This document shows positions 18,935-28,435 of a stretch of 64,000 nucleotides of DNA, piece by piece. Numbering within the stretch: position 1 is the first letter of the stretch; each line of letters begins with the position of its first letter. The notes beneath the pieces are model-generated. The model saw only the letters and a list, made by a program, of their open reading frames with translations. It did not search any database and had not been told where the DNA came from. The position numbers and the translations under genes are program-made. The DNA is from Pleomorphomonas diazotrophica. Lineage in GTDB: Bacteria; Pseudomonadota; Alphaproteobacteria; Rhizobiales; Pleomorphomonadaceae. The DNA lies in assembly GCF_002844595.1 (NCBI RefSeq), contig NZ_PJNW01000002.1, positions 310,001 to 374,000 of the forward strand, written 5' to 3'.

Positions 18935-19992
18935 CCCATGGAACGCCTGGCGGGCCGCGCGTCGAGATGATCGTCGTGGCAAAGGACGAGGCCGGCATGC
19001 GCCTCGACCGCTGGTTCAAGGACCATTTCCCCGGCCTCGGCTTCGGCCATTTGCAAAAGCTGATCCGTTCGGGCCAGGTGCGTGTCGACGGCGGCCGCTG
19101 CAAGACCGACCAGCGTCTCGCCGTGGGCCAGACGGTGCGGGTGCCGCCGCTGCAATATGGCGACGCCGCGCAGAGCGGCGCGTCCTTCTACGACGGCGAG
19201 AGCGGTGCGCCGATGGCCCGGCCGAAACAGGTGGCCTCGGCCAACGAGGCCGACTATCTGCGATCGCTGCTGCTCTATGAGGACGAGCACGTCTTCGTCT
19301 TCAACAAGCCGGCGGGCCTTGCCGTGCAGGGCGGGTCGGGCATGACGCGCCACATCGACGGCATGCTGGAGGCGCTGCGCGACCGCAAGGGCGTCAAGCC
19401 GCGCCTCGTCCATCGCCTCGACCGCGAGACGTCGGGCTGTCTTCTGGTCGCCCGCTCGCGCCTCGCGGCGGCAACGCTGGCCCGCACCTTCCAGACCCGG
19501 TCGGCGCGTAAGATCTACTGGGCGCTGGTGTTCGGCCAACCCAAGCCGGCACAGGGCAAGATCTCCAGTTATCTGAAGCGCGTGCCGGGACCGGATGGCG
19601 ACATGATGACCATTGCCAAGCACGGCGAACCCGACGCCCAGCATGCCGTCACCTATTACTCGATCGTCGAGCATTCGGCGGGCCGCCTGTCGTGGCTGAC
19701 CATGAAGCCGACAACGGGCCGGACGCATCAGCTGCGCGTTCACTGTCAGGCCATGGGGCATCCGATCATCGGCGACCCGCGCTATTTCGACATTGAGAAC
19801 TGGCAGCTGCCGGGTGGCGTCCAGAACAGGCTGCACCTTCTTGCCCGACGCCTCACCATTCCGCATCCGGCCGGCGGCGAGCCGATCGACGTCACTGCGC
19901 CGCTGCCGCCGCACATGCTGCAGTCCTGGAACCTCCTCGGCTTCGAGGTCAGCGACAAGGACGAGGAGAATCCGTCGTTCCCGGAGGACTGA
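18931..19992 (+). CDS. RluA/RluC-family 23S rRNA pseudouridine synthase
   Basis: 353 aa. An N-terminal S4 RNA-binding domain (MRLDRWFKDHFPGLGFGHLQKLIRSGQVRVDG, positions about 22-55) precedes the catalytic domain. The motif HRLDRETSG contains the catalytic Asp, and GRTHQLRVH is the second conserved block. It most resembles RluC, which modifies 23S rRNA. The start overlaps crcB by four bases; the open frame extends upstream, but only in the crcB shadow. Cytoplasmic. Confidence 0.92.
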   Translation: MTHGTPGGPRVEMIVVAKDEAGMRLDRWFKDHFPGLGFGHLQKLIRSGQVRVDGGRCKTDQRLAVGQTVRVPPLQYGDAAQSGASFYDGESGAPMARPKQVASANEADYLRSLLLYEDEHVFVFNKPAGLAVQGGSGMTRHIDGMLEALRDRKGVKPRLVHRLDRETSGCLLVARSRLAAATLARTFQTRSARKIYWALVFGQPKPAQGKISSYLKRVPGPDGDMMTIAKHGEPDAQHAVTYYSIVEHSAGRLSWLTMKPTTGRTHQLRVHCQAMGHPIIGDPRYFDIENWQLPGGVQNRLHLLARRLTIPHPAGGEPIDVTAPLPPHMLQSWNLLGFEVSDKDEENPSFPED

Positions 19993-20095
19993 CCGGCGAG
20001 ATTCATCGACCCATGGTAGAAGAGCATTGTAACGAATCGCAGGGTCTGCCCATGGGCAGGGGCGACGGCAGACTTTGGCCGTGCCGGGAGGAAGA

Positions 20096-21535
20096 ATGAT
20101 CGCCAAGCTGGACCGGATGCGCATGATCCCGCTGATCGGGGCCATCCTTGCCATCGGCTTCCTGATCACCAACACGGTCAGCTATTTCATCGCAGTCGAT
20201 ACCGTCAGGCAGTCGATCGTCGAGACCGAGCTGCCGCTGACCGGGTCCAACATCTACTCAGAGATCCAGACCGATCTGGTGCGGCCGATCCTGGTTTCCT
20301 CGTTGATGGCCAACGACACCTTCGTGCAGGACTGGCTGCATTCGGGCGAACTCGATCTCGGCGCGATCACCCGCTATCTCCAGCGCATCCAGCGCCAGTA
20401 CAATACTTTCACCGCCTTCCTGGTGTCGCGGGATACCCAGGCCTATTACCATTTCCAGGCGCCGCCCCGGCATCTCAAGCGCGAGGATCCGGCCGACATC
20501 TGGTTCTTCCGCTCGATCGACGCGGCGGCTCCCTACGAGGTCAACGTCGATATCAACAAGCAGCAGAACGATGCGCTGACCGTCTTCATCAACTACCGGG
20601 TCGTCGACCACAGCGGCCGGATGATCGCGCTCGCCGGTGTCGGCCTCGACTTCCGGACGGTTCGCAACATCGTGTCGCGCTACCGCGACCAGTTCGACCG
20701 CAACATCTATTTCGTCAACGCGCGCGGCGATATCGTTGTGGCCACCGATGCCGATACACCGGTGGGCGCGTCCATCCGGACGTCGGAGGGACTCGATGGC
20801 GTCGCCGACAAGATTCTCCGCGAGGAAAGCGGGGAGTATTCGTTCAAGCGCAACGGACGGACCATCCTCCTGTCGCACCGGCTCATCCCCGACCTTGGCT
20901 GGCGCGTCATGGTCGAGCAGGACGAGGCGGTGGCGATGCGGCCGCTTTGGCTCGGCTTCCTGTTCAACCTCGCCGTCGGCTTCCTGGTCATCGGCGTATC
21001 GCTCGTACTCGTTTCCATGGCGTTCGGCGTCTACAAGAGGCGGGTTGGCGACGTGGCCTTCCGCGATACGCTGACCGGCCTCATCAACCGTTCCGGCTTC
21101 GAGGCCGAGTATGAGATGCGGCTATCTGCCCGCCGGGCGTCGCACGGGCCATTGAGCTTGGTCCTCGTCGACCTTGATGGCTTCGGCGCCTTCAACGATC
21201 GGTTCGGGCGCCCGGCGGGTGACGCCGCCCTCCGCAAGATCGGTCGGATCATCTCCGAGGTCGCCGGTGATGCTGGGGTGATCGCCCGTCTCGACGGCGA
21301 CGATTTTGCCATCATCCGGGAGGGGGGCTCGGATGCCGCCGTCCGCTTCGCCGACAGCCTCGCCAAGGTCATCGACGCCGAAACCTACGGCGATGACGCG
21401 CTTGCCCAACTCACCGCAAGTCTCGGCGTGACCGCGCTGATGGCCGGCGAAGACCTCAGCTCGGCGATGGAGCGAGTGGACAGGGCGATGCGCAAGGCCA
21501 AGGCAGCCGGCGGCGATCGGGTCGTCCTCGCCTGA
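20096..21535 (+). CDS. Membrane sensor with degenerate GGDEF domain
   Basis: 479 aa. TM1 (about 11-31) and TM2 (about 290-315) flank a periplasmic dCache-like domain with features such as FLVSRDTQAYYHF, DIWFF and DLGWRVMVEQ. A GGDEF domain follows at about 330-479. Its signature is DGDDF (residues 400-404) instead of GGDEF: the first Gly is Asp and the Glu is Asp. Other GGDEF parts (DTLTGLINRSGF, LVDLDGFGAFND) are kept. The start has GGGAGGAAGA just upstream. Activity may be lost or altered; it may act as a cyclic di-GMP or GTP sensor. Confidence 0.88.
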   Translation: MIAKLDRMRMIPLIGAILAIGFLITNTVSYFIAVDTVRQSIVETELPLTGSNIYSEIQTDLVRPILVSSLMANDTFVQDWLHSGELDLGAITRYLQRIQRQYNTFTAFLVSRDTQAYYHFQAPPRHLKREDPADIWFFRSIDAAAPYEVNVDINKQQNDALTVFINYRVVDHSGRMIALAGVGLDFRTVRNIVSRYRDQFDRNIYFVNARGDIVVATDADTPVGASIRTSEGLDGVADKILREESGEYSFKRNGRTILLSHRLIPDLGWRVMVEQDEAVAMRPLWLGFLFNLAVGFLVIGVSLVLVSMAFGVYKRRVGDVAFRDTLTGLINRSGFEAEYEMRLSARRASHGPLSLVLVDLDGFGAFNDRFGRPAGDAALRKIGRIISEVAGDAGVIARLDGDDFAIIREGGSDAAVRFADSLAKVIDAETYGDDALAQLTASLGVTALMAGEDLSSAMERVDRAMRKAKAAGGDRVVLA

Positions 21536-21988
21536 TCATCAAAACAGTCTGTTTAGTGGTCGGCGAGACGATTTGTCGAACGCCTCCGCCGGCGTGCGCG
21601 CAGGCCCGTTCGCGCCCTGCGTCGGTTTCGGCTGGGTGGCCCGCGTGGCGTGTGGTGGTGAAGTTGATTCGATAAAAGGTTGAAATCGCTCTTTCTTTTT
21701 ATGAACAGTCGAAAATTATCGGCTGGCCTGGGAACATATTCCGTTGCTGCGCGTTTATAGATTTGGCGACGAGGTAAAACCGGCAAGTAAATATTTCCTG
21801 ACATTCTCCAGATGACGATTACTGCGACAAATAGCTGGATGTACGGGGAAGTGCGGATAATTAAAGTATGATTTAAAAAGATATTCCAGGGGCGCATAGC
21901 AATTTCGAGTTATGCGCCTTGATCTTCTTCACGTTAGTGTTATCTTTTTCCGGCAGTGTCGCGTCGAACATATTTGGGAGGATGTGTG
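21536..21988. other. AT-rich intergenic region with hairpin
   Basis: 453 bases, clearly richer in A+T than the flanks from about 21655 to 21960. A perfect eight-pair inverted repeat GGCGCATA/TATGCGCC with a 12-base loop lies at 21892-21919, followed by a T-rich stretch. A 114-codon open frame on the minus strand has no recognisable features. The composition suggests acquired DNA or a long regulatory region for the next gene. Confidence 0.45.
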
Positions 21989-22429
21989 ATGAACGTCACC
22001 GAAGTGTCTTTCGTCGCAGCGGCTGCTGCGGCGGCTACCGGAAAGGCCTTGCCGGCCATCGGGCAGACCCCGGCCCGCTATGCCGGCCACGCCTTCGAAA
22101 CGGGGGCCTATGCACCCGATCGGCCCGGCGTCTTCGTGCTCACCACCCAGCTGTCCGGCCGAGCCCATCCGATCTACGTGGGCGAAAGCGAATCCATGAT
22201 CGTCGCGGTTTCGGCCATTCTGGCTGCCAATCCGGTCCTGAAGCGTCTGACCGCCGGTGTGTTCTGGAAGGCGTCGCCCTTCGCCCTTGATCGCAAGCAC
22301 CTCGTCGAGGAGCTGATCGAAGAGTACCAGCCCCATTTCAACGCCCCCTCCGAGGAGGGGAAGCACGAGGCCTCGTCCGAGCGGGATGACTGGGTGCGCG
22401 ACCCCATCGAGTTGATTGCCCGCTTCTGA
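21989..22429 (+). CDS. GIY-YIG-like domain protein of unknown function
   Basis: 146 aa. GVFVLTTQLSGRAHPIYVGES (residues 47-67) has the layout of a GIY-YIG fold, with GVF for GIY and YVG for YIG. The end (RKHLVEELIEEYQPHFN, about 102-118) resembles the final helix with the metal-binding Glu and the closing P-x-x-N. The catalytic Arg expected after the YIG strand is not seen, so nuclease activity is doubtful. GGGAGG lies about seven bases before the ATG. It follows an AT-rich stretch and ends at a strong terminator; it appears to be monocistronic. The family link is my reading and not a database match. Confidence 0.6.
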   Translation: MNVTEVSFVAAAAAAATGKALPAIGQTPARYAGHAFETGAYAPDRPGVFVLTTQLSGRAHPIYVGESESMIVAVSAILAANPVLKRLTAGVFWKASPFALDRKHLVEELIEEYQPHFNAPSEEGKHEASSERDDWVRDPIELIARF

Positions 22430-22461
22430 GTTCGGCCTTGAGTTTGAAGAGGCAACGAAAA

Positions 22462-22500
22462 GGGCCTCGAACCGCGGCGGTTCGAGGCCCTTCGCTTTTT
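22462..22500. terminator. Strong bidirectional intrinsic terminator
   Basis: A perfect 13-pair stem (GGGCCTCGAACCG with its complement, loop CGG) is followed by TTCGCTTTTT. On the minus strand, an A-rich stretch at 22457-22461 gives a U-run. It lies between two convergent genes. Confidence 0.88.
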
Positions 22501-22516
22501 CCGAGCTATCGGGCGA

Positions 22517-23173
22517 TCAGCCTTCGCTCGGCTGCGCGGCAAGGCGCATGTCGAGATAGCGGCCGCAATGATCGATCAGCTCGTCGATCTTCTGGTCGAA
22601 GAAGTGGTTGGCGCCCTCGATGATCTTATGGTCGATGACGATGCCCTTCTGAGCCTTCAGCTTGTCGACCAGCGCCTGCACGTCCTTCTGCGGCACCACC
22701 TTGTCGATGTCGCCATGGATGATCAGGCCCGACGACGGGCAGGGGGCGAGGAAGGAGAAGTCGTTGAGGTTGGCCGGCGGGGCGATCGAGATGAAGCCCT
22801 CGATCTCCGGGCGGCGCATCAGGAGCTGCATGCCGATCCAGGCGCCGAAATCGAAGCCGGCCACCCAGCAGAAGCGGGCTTCCGGATGGATCGACTGCAC
22901 CCAATCGAGCGCCGAGGCGGCATCCGACAGTTCGCCCGAACCGTGATCGAACTGGCCCTGGCTGCGGCCGACGCCGCGGAAGTTGAAGCGCAATACGGCG
23001 AAGCCGCGCTCCTTGAACATGTAGAACAACCGGTAGGCCACCTGATTGTTCATGGTGCCGCCGAATTCCGGATGCGGATGCAGGATCATGGCGATCGGTG
23101 CGTTTCGCACCGCGGCCGGTTGGTAGCGGCCTTCGATGCGTCCGGCAGGGCCGTTGAAGATCACTTCGGGCAT
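22517..23173 (-). CDS. Alpha/beta hydrolase, COG2945-like, with Asp at the nucleophile position
   Basis: 218 aa. Family motifs are strong: LHPHPEFGGTMNN (31-43), NFRGVGRSQG (64-73), GLIIHGDIDKVVP (149-161) and GANHFF (187-192). The nucleophile elbow reads GFDFGAW, with Asp108 where relatives carry Ser (G-x-S-x-G). The codon is GAT at 22850-22852, so this is not a one-base change from any Ser codon. The acid Asp and the His are kept. Asp nucleophiles occur in dehalogenases and epoxide hydrolases, so activity of another kind is possible. Divergent from the cysteine desulfurase gene. COG membership is from memory. Confidence 0.88.
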   Translation of the reverse strand: MPEVIFNGPAGRIEGRYQPAAVRNAPIAMILHPHPEFGGTMNNQVAYRLFYMFKERGFAVLRFNFRGVGRSQGQFDHGSGELSDAASALDWVQSIHPEARFCWVAGFDFGAWIGMQLLMRRPEIEGFISIAPPANLNDFSFLAPCPSSGLIIHGDIDKVVPQKDVQALVDKLKAQKGIVIDHKIIEGANHFFDQKIDELIDHCGRYLDMRLAAQPSEG

Positions 23174-23469
23174 ATCGTCCTCGATCTCGACCCTTCACCT
23201 CTGTCGTCGCCGTCACCGGCAGGACCCGTCATATTGACGCGGGAAGGGTCTGGTCCTAGATTTAGAATGACTCAAAACTGATGCAGGCAGCGCATCGTTT
23301 CGGCTTGTGCGTTTTGCACTGGACCGCCGGCCGGTCCGACGTCAAGAAAAATCGCATCGTCAAGGATCGCTGAGCGGTCTGAAGCCGGTCTGGCAGGTCA
23401 AAAGCAGATGGTATAGTGAACGCGCAAGTCGGCGGGCCGTTCCGACCGGCAATCGCGAATGGGGTAGGC

Positions 23470-24645
23470 ATGGCGGAAGCGCGCCTCTATTTCGACTGGA
23501 ACGCCGGCGCGCCGATGAAAGCGGTCGCGCGGGCGCGTTTCGTCGACCTGCTCGACCGGCCCGGCAACGGCTCCTCTGTGCATGCCGAAGGGCGGGCGGC
23601 GCGCGCCGTTCTCGAAGAGGCCCGCCGATCCGTGGCGCGGCTCTGCGGCACCGAGGCGAAGGGCGTCACTTTCTGTTCGGGTGGAACAGAGGCTGCCAAC
23701 ACGGTGTTGTCACCGGACTGGACACTGTTCGGCAAGCCCTACCGGCTCGATCGGCTGCTGGTGTCGGCGGTCGAGCATCCGGCCGTGGCGCGCGGCGGCC
23801 GCTTCCCAGCCGATCGGACGGAGTTCATTCCCGTCGACGCTGACGGCATCGTCGATCTCGGGTTTCTCGATCGCCGCCTTGCCGAACTCGCGACGGCCGG
23901 CGAGCGGGCGCTGGTCTCGGTGATGATGGCCAACAACGAGACCGGCGTCATCGAACCGGTGGCGGAGGTGGCCCGGATCGCCAGGGCCCATGGCGCGCTG
24001 GTACACTCCGACGCGGTACAGGCAGCCGGCAAACTGCCGATCGACATCGAGGCGCTGGGGCTCGACGTCTTGACCCTTTCCGCCCACAAGATCGGCGGTG
24101 GGCAGGGAACGGGCGCAATTGTGCGCGGCCGCAACGGCTTTGCCTTTCCGCCGCTCCTTGTCGGCGGCGGCCAGGAATCCTGGGCCAGGGCCGGCACAGA
24201 GAATGTCGCGGCCGTTGCCGCCTTCGGCGTAGCGGCGGATGCGGCGGTCGCCGATCTCAGTGCCATGGCGGAGGTCGCGGCGCGACGCGACCGCCTCTCG
24301 GCGACACTCCGCGACATCGCGCCGGACGCGGTGATCTTTGGCGAGCGTGTGCCGCGGCTGGCGAACACGCTATCCTTCGCGGCGCCGGGCGTCGCCGCGG
24401 AGACGGCGGTGATCGCCTTCGACCTTGCCGGCGTGGCGCTGTCGTCCGGTTCGGCCTGCTCGTCGGGCAAAGTGACGGCGAGCCCGGTGCTGACGGCGAT
24501 GGGCGTCGATCCGGCGCTGGTGAAGGGCGGACTGCGCGTCTCGATTGGCGCGGAGACTTCCGACGAGGAGATCGCCGCTTTCGGTTTGCGGGCGCGCAAC
24601 GTCTTCGCCGCTATGAAGAAACAACATGGGACAGCCGCAGCCTGA
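23470..24645 (+). CDS. Cysteine desulfurase (NifS/IscS-like)
   Basis: 391 aa PLP enzyme that removes sulfur from cysteine. Motifs: FDWNAGAPM near the start, GGTEAANT, VEHPAV, ANNETG, HSDAVQAAGK, SAHKIGGGQGTG with the PLP lysine, and SSGSACSSGKV with the catalytic cysteine region. The open frame continues upstream to 23416 (GTG), but the ATG at 23470 fits the family start. It precedes sufB by 82 bases and completes a group I type desulfurase beside the group II SufS further along. Two desulfurases in one suf locus are common in Rhizobiales. Confidence 0.93.
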   Translation: MAEARLYFDWNAGAPMKAVARARFVDLLDRPGNGSSVHAEGRAARAVLEEARRSVARLCGTEAKGVTFCSGGTEAANTVLSPDWTLFGKPYRLDRLLVSAVEHPAVARGGRFPADRTEFIPVDADGIVDLGFLDRRLAELATAGERALVSVMMANNETGVIEPVAEVARIARAHGALVHSDAVQAAGKLPIDIEALGLDVLTLSAHKIGGGQGTGAIVRGRNGFAFPPLLVGGGQESWARAGTENVAAVAAFGVAADAAVADLSAMAEVAARRDRLSATLRDIAPDAVIFGERVPRLANTLSFAAPGVAAETAVIAFDLAGVALSSGSACSSGKVTASPVLTAMGVDPALVKGGLRVSIGAETSDEEIAAFGLRARNVFAAMKKQHGTAAA

Positions 24646-24727
24646 GTGACTACCGGCTGCGGGAAAAAGCGACTACATTGAGGACATATTTCCCACGGTC
24701 CTTGAAACCGCGTGGAAGGAGCGAGAG

Positions 24728-26203
24728 ATGGCAGCAGTCAAGGAGACGGTCGATCAGGTTCTGTCGATCGACGTCGACAAGTACAAGTATGGCTTCGTCA
24801 GCGACATCGAGTCGGAGCTGGCGCCGAAGGGCCTCAATGAGGATATCGTCCGGTTCATTTCGGCCAAGAAGGACGAGCCGGAATGGCTGACCGAGTGGCG
24901 GCTTGAAGCCTTGCGCCGCTGGCAGACCATGGAAGAGCCGACCTGGGCGCGCGTCGAGTACCCGCCCATCGACTTCCAGGACCTTCACTATTACGCGGCT
25001 CCGAAGAAGACGGCTGGCCCGAAGAGCCTCGACGAGGTCGATCCGGCGCTGCTCGATACGTACAAGAAACTCGGCATTCCTTTGAAGGAGCAGGAAATCC
25101 TGGCCGGCGTCGAACGGGGCGAGCGGCCGGTTGCCGTCGATGCGGTGTTCGACAGCGTCTCGGTGGTCACCACCTTCAAGGCCGAGCTCGCCAAGCACGG
25201 CGTTATCTTCTGCCCGATCTCGGAAGCGGTGAAGACCCATCCGGAGCTGGTGAAGAAGTATCTCGGCTCGGTCGTTCCGGTGACCGACAACTTCTACGCC
25301 ACGCTGAACTCGGCGGTGTTTTCCGATGGCTCCTTCGTCTACGTGCCGAAAGGCGTGCGCTGCCCGATGGAGCTCTCCACCTATTTCCGCATCAACGAGA
25401 AGAAGACCGGCCAGTTCGAGCGGACGCTGATCATCGCCGACGAGGGTGCCTACGTCTCCTATCTCGAGGGATGCACGGCGCCTTCCCGCGACGAGAACCA
25501 GCTGCATGCCGCCGTGGTCGAGCTGATCGCCCTCGACGACGCCGAGATCAAATATTCCACCGTCCAGAACTGGTATCCGGGCGACTCGGAAGGCAAGGGC
25601 GGCGTCTTCAACTTCGTGACGAAGCGCGGCGACTGCCGGGGCAAGAACTCGAAGATCTCCTGGACGCAGGTGGAAACCGGCTCGGCCATCACCTGGAAAT
25701 ATCCGAGCTGCATCCTGCGCGGCGACAACTCGCGCGGCGAGTTCTACTCGATCGCCATCTCCAACGGTCGCCAGCAGGTCGACAGCGGCACCAAGATGGT
25801 CCACCTCGGCAAGAACACCTCGTCGAAGATCATCTCCAAGGGCATTTCGGCCGGCCGGTCCAACAACACCTATCGCGGCCTGGTGTCGGTTGGTCGCAAG
25901 GCCTCCGGCGCCCGCAACTTCACCAACTGCGACAGCCTCCTGATCGGCAACAGGTGTGGCGCTCACACCGTGCCCTATATCGAGAGCAAGAATGCCTCGG
26001 CCATTGTCGAGCACGAAGCCACCACGTCGAAGATCTCGGACGACCAACTCTTCTATTGCCTGCAGCGCGGCCTGCCGGAAGAGGAAGCCATCGCCCTCAT
26101 CGTCAACGGCTTCGTGAAAGACGTGCTGCAACAGCTGCCGATGGAGTTCATGGTGGAAACGCAGAAGCTGATCGGCATCAGCCTCGAAGGCAGCGTCGGC
26201 TAA
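24728..26203 (+). CDS. sufB: Fe-S cluster assembly scaffold protein SufB
   Basis: 491 aa. SufB is the scaffold subunit of the SufBC2D complex on which the Fe-S cluster is built. The beta-helix core motifs are present: [66 protein letters not shown] and [13 protein letters not shown]. Length fits the family (about 490). The start follows GAGCGAGAG. Next genes are sufC, sufD and sufS in the canonical order. Confidence 0.97.
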   Translation: MAAVKETVDQVLSIDVDKYKYGFVSDIESELAPKGLNEDIVRFISAKKDEPEWLTEWRLEALRRWQTMEEPTWARVEYPPIDFQDLHYYAAPKKTAGPKSLDEVDPALLDTYKKLGIPLKEQEILAGVERGERPVAVDAVFDSVSVVTTFKAELAKHGVIFCPISEAVKTHPELVKKYLGSVVPVTDNFYATLNSAVFSDGSFVYVPKGVRCPMELSTYFRINEKKTGQFERTLIIADEGAYVSYLEGCTAPSRDENQLHAAVVELIALDDAEIKYSTVQNWYPGDSEGKGGVFNFVTKRGDCRGKNSKISWTQVETGSAITWKYPSCILRGDNSRGEFYSIAISNGRQQVDSGTKMVHLGKNTSSKIISKGISAGRSNNTYRGLVSVGRKASGARNFTNCDSLLIGNRCGAHTVPYIESKNASAIVEHEATTSKISDDQLFYCLQRGLPEEEAIALIVNGFVKDVLQQLPMEFMVETQKLIGISLEGSVG

Positions 26204-26303
26204 GTTTGCTGGGCGCGCCGCGACACGCGCTCTTCTCTTCAAACCAACGACAATGAGCCTCCGCCACGGGCGTCGAGGCCAAACGGACGACAGGACAAGA
26301 CCA

Positions 26304-27056
26304 ATGCTTGAGATCAAGAACCTCCATGCCCGGATCGGCGACCGCGAGATCCTGAAGGGTCTCACCCTGACGGTGAAGCCGGGCGAGGTGCACGCCATCA
26401 TGGGGCCGAATGGCGCCGGCAAGTCGACGCTCTCCTACATCCTCGCCGGCAAGGAGGACTATGAGGTCACCGAGGGCGAGGTGCTGCTGAACGGCGCATC
26501 AATCCTCGACCTTGAGCCTAACGAGCGCTCGGTGGCCGGCCTGTTCCTGGCCTTCCAGTATCCGATCGAGATCCCCGGCGTCGCCACCATGACCTTCCTG
26601 AAGGCGGCGCTCAACGCCCATCGCAAGGCCAAGGGCCAGGACGAGCTGACGACGCCGGAGTTCATGAAGCTGGTGAAGGGCGTCGCCGAGAAGCTCAACA
26701 TCACCTCGGACATGCTGAAGCGGCCGGTCAATGTCGGCTTCTCCGGTGGCGAGAAGAAGCGCGCCGAGATCATGCAGATGGCGCTGCTGCAGCCGTCGAT
26801 CTGCATTCTCGACGAGACCGATTCCGGCCTCGACATCGACGCGCTGAAGGTTGTGTCGGAGGGCGTCAATGCGCTGCGCGCGCCAGACCGCGCCTTCGTG
26901 GTGATCACCCATTACCAGCGCCTGCTCGATCACATCGTGCCGGATATCGTGCATGTGCTGTCCGACGGACGCATCGTCCGCACCGGCGGGCCGGAGTTGG
27001 CGCTCGATCTCGAGAAGAACGGTTACGCCGCCTACGTGGCCGACGCGGCCGCCTGA
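26304..27056 (+). CDS. sufC: Fe-S cluster assembly ATPase SufC
   Basis: 250 aa ABC-type ATPase. Walker A (MGPNGAGKSTLSYIL), the SufC-typical signature NVGFSGGEKKRAEIMQMA, Walker B (ICILDETDSGLDIDAL) and the H-loop (VVITHYQRLL) are all intact. It drives conformational change in SufB and SufD. The ATG at 26304 was chosen; an upstream extension is Arg-rich and unconserved. It sits 11 bases before sufD. Confidence 0.97.
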   Translation: MLEIKNLHARIGDREILKGLTLTVKPGEVHAIMGPNGAGKSTLSYILAGKEDYEVTEGEVLLNGASILDLEPNERSVAGLFLAFQYPIEIPGVATMTFLKAALNAHRKAKGQDELTTPEFMKLVKGVAEKLNITSDMLKRPVNVGFSGGEKKRAEIMQMALLQPSICILDETDSGLDIDALKVVSEGVNALRAPDRAFVVITHYQRLLDHIVPDIVHVLSDGRIVRTGGPELALDLEKNGYAAYVADAAA

Positions 27057-27067
27057 GGGGGATGACC

Positions 27068-28390
27068 ATGGTTGCCACCCCCGTCCGCACGCCAGCTGAA
27101 CAGGCGCTTGCCGCCCGCTACCCGGCCGAGAGGACGTCGCTGCCCGGAACGGCCGACGTCATCGCCATCCGTGATGCCGCCTTTGGCGGCGTCGAGAAGA
27201 GCGGCCTGCCGCACCGCCGCGTCGAAGACTGGAAATACACCGATCTTCGCGCCCGGCTGAAGACCTTCCCGCCCGCCGCCGGCCCCGGCGACGTGGCGCG
27301 CGTGCTGATCGCCGCGCCGGCCGTGGAGGGCGACAAGGCCCGCCGCCTTGTCATCGCCAACGGTCGTTACCGGCCCGAGCTGTCCGATCTTGAGGATCTT
27401 GAGCCCGGCCTCTCCATCTTCTCGCTGGCCACCGCGCTGGAAGCGGGTGACGCGACTGTGCTCGCGGCGCTGAAGCTTGACGACGCCGTCGCCTCGAACA
27501 CGGCTGTGGCGCTCAATACCGCCTTCATGACCGACGGCCTCGTCATCGACGTGGCCGAGGGTGCCGAGGTTGGCCGACCGGTGGAACTGGTCCATATCGC
27601 CGAGGGCGAGCCTGCCGCATCGACGGCGGTGCGTCATCTGGTCACCGTCGGCAAGGCTGCCCGGCTGACGCTGATCGAGACGATCGAATCGCTCGATACC
27701 GTGGCCCATCATTCCAATGTGATGACTGTGCTCGAGGTAGGCGAGGGGGCGAAGGTCGACCATATCCGTCTGCAGCTCGAACCGGACGAGGCGGTCAGCC
27801 TGACCACGCTGGTGGCCAGGATCGGCCGTGAGGCGAATTTCGATACTTTCAACGCGGCGCTCGGCGCCGGTCTCGCCCGTGCGCAGATCTTCGCCGAGTT
27901 CGCCGGGCGCGATGCCCAGGCTGGCTTCCGCGGCATCACCATGCTCAGTGGCCGCCGCCACGCCGATACGACGCTGTCGCTGATCCACGGTGCCGAGAAC
28001 TGCCAGAGCCGCGAGCTCTACAAGGCGGTGATCGACGACGAGGCGCGTTCGGTGTTCGCCGGCCGCATTGCTGTGCCGGCGCATGCCCAGAAGACCGACG
28101 CGCGCATGATGACGGCATCTCTGCTGCTTTCAGAGGAAGCCGAGGCCGACGCCAAGCCGGAGCTGGAAATTTTCGCTGACGACGTGCAGTGCGGCCATGG
28201 CGCTACCTGCGGCGCCATCGACGAGGATCTCCTGTTCTATCTCCTGTCGCGCGGCATTCCCAAGGTCGAGGCGGAGAGCATGCTGATCCTCGCCTTCCTC
28301 GGCGAGGCGATCGACGAGATCCAGAATCAGGCGGTGCATGACGCGCTCATCCACCGGGTCGAGGGTTGGCTGAAGGCCAGGGCGGCGTGA
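27068..28390 (+). CDS. sufD: Fe-S cluster assembly protein SufD
   Basis: 440 aa SufB-like partner subunit of SufBC2D. Visible marks include HRRVEDWKYTDLR near the N-terminus, then GISLIHGAENCQSRELYKAV-like text (LSLIHGAENCQSREL) and the end motif DDVQCGHGATCGAIDEDLLFYLLSRGIP. The second ATG at 27068 has GAGGGG seven bases upstream, while the ATG at 27062 would be only one base from it. Overlap and spacing show cotranscription with sufC. Confidence 0.95.
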   Translation: MVATPVRTPAEQALAARYPAERTSLPGTADVIAIRDAAFGGVEKSGLPHRRVEDWKYTDLRARLKTFPPAAGPGDVARVLIAAPAVEGDKARRLVIANGRYRPELSDLEDLEPGLSIFSLATALEAGDATVLAALKLDDAVASNTAVALNTAFMTDGLVIDVAEGAEVGRPVELVHIAEGEPAASTAVRHLVTVGKAARLTLIETIESLDTVAHHSNVMTVLEVGEGAKVDHIRLQLEPDEAVSLTTLVARIGREANFDTFNAALGAGLARAQIFAEFAGRDAQAGFRGITMLSGRRHADTTLSLIHGAENCQSRELYKAVIDDEARSVFAGRIAVPAHAQKTDARMMTASLLLSEEAEADAKPELEIFADDVQCGHGATCGAIDEDLLFYLLSRGIPKVEAESMLILAFLGEAIDEIQNQAVHDALIHRVEGWLKARAA

Positions 28391-28435
28391 GCCGGCATCG
28401 CTGCCCGGCTTGCCGGGCGGCCAAGACAAGAGACG

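Noticed and set aside
21553-21897. 114-codon open frame on the minus strand
   Set aside because: It has no ribosome site or motif, and its second half is an Arg run in a non-coding region.
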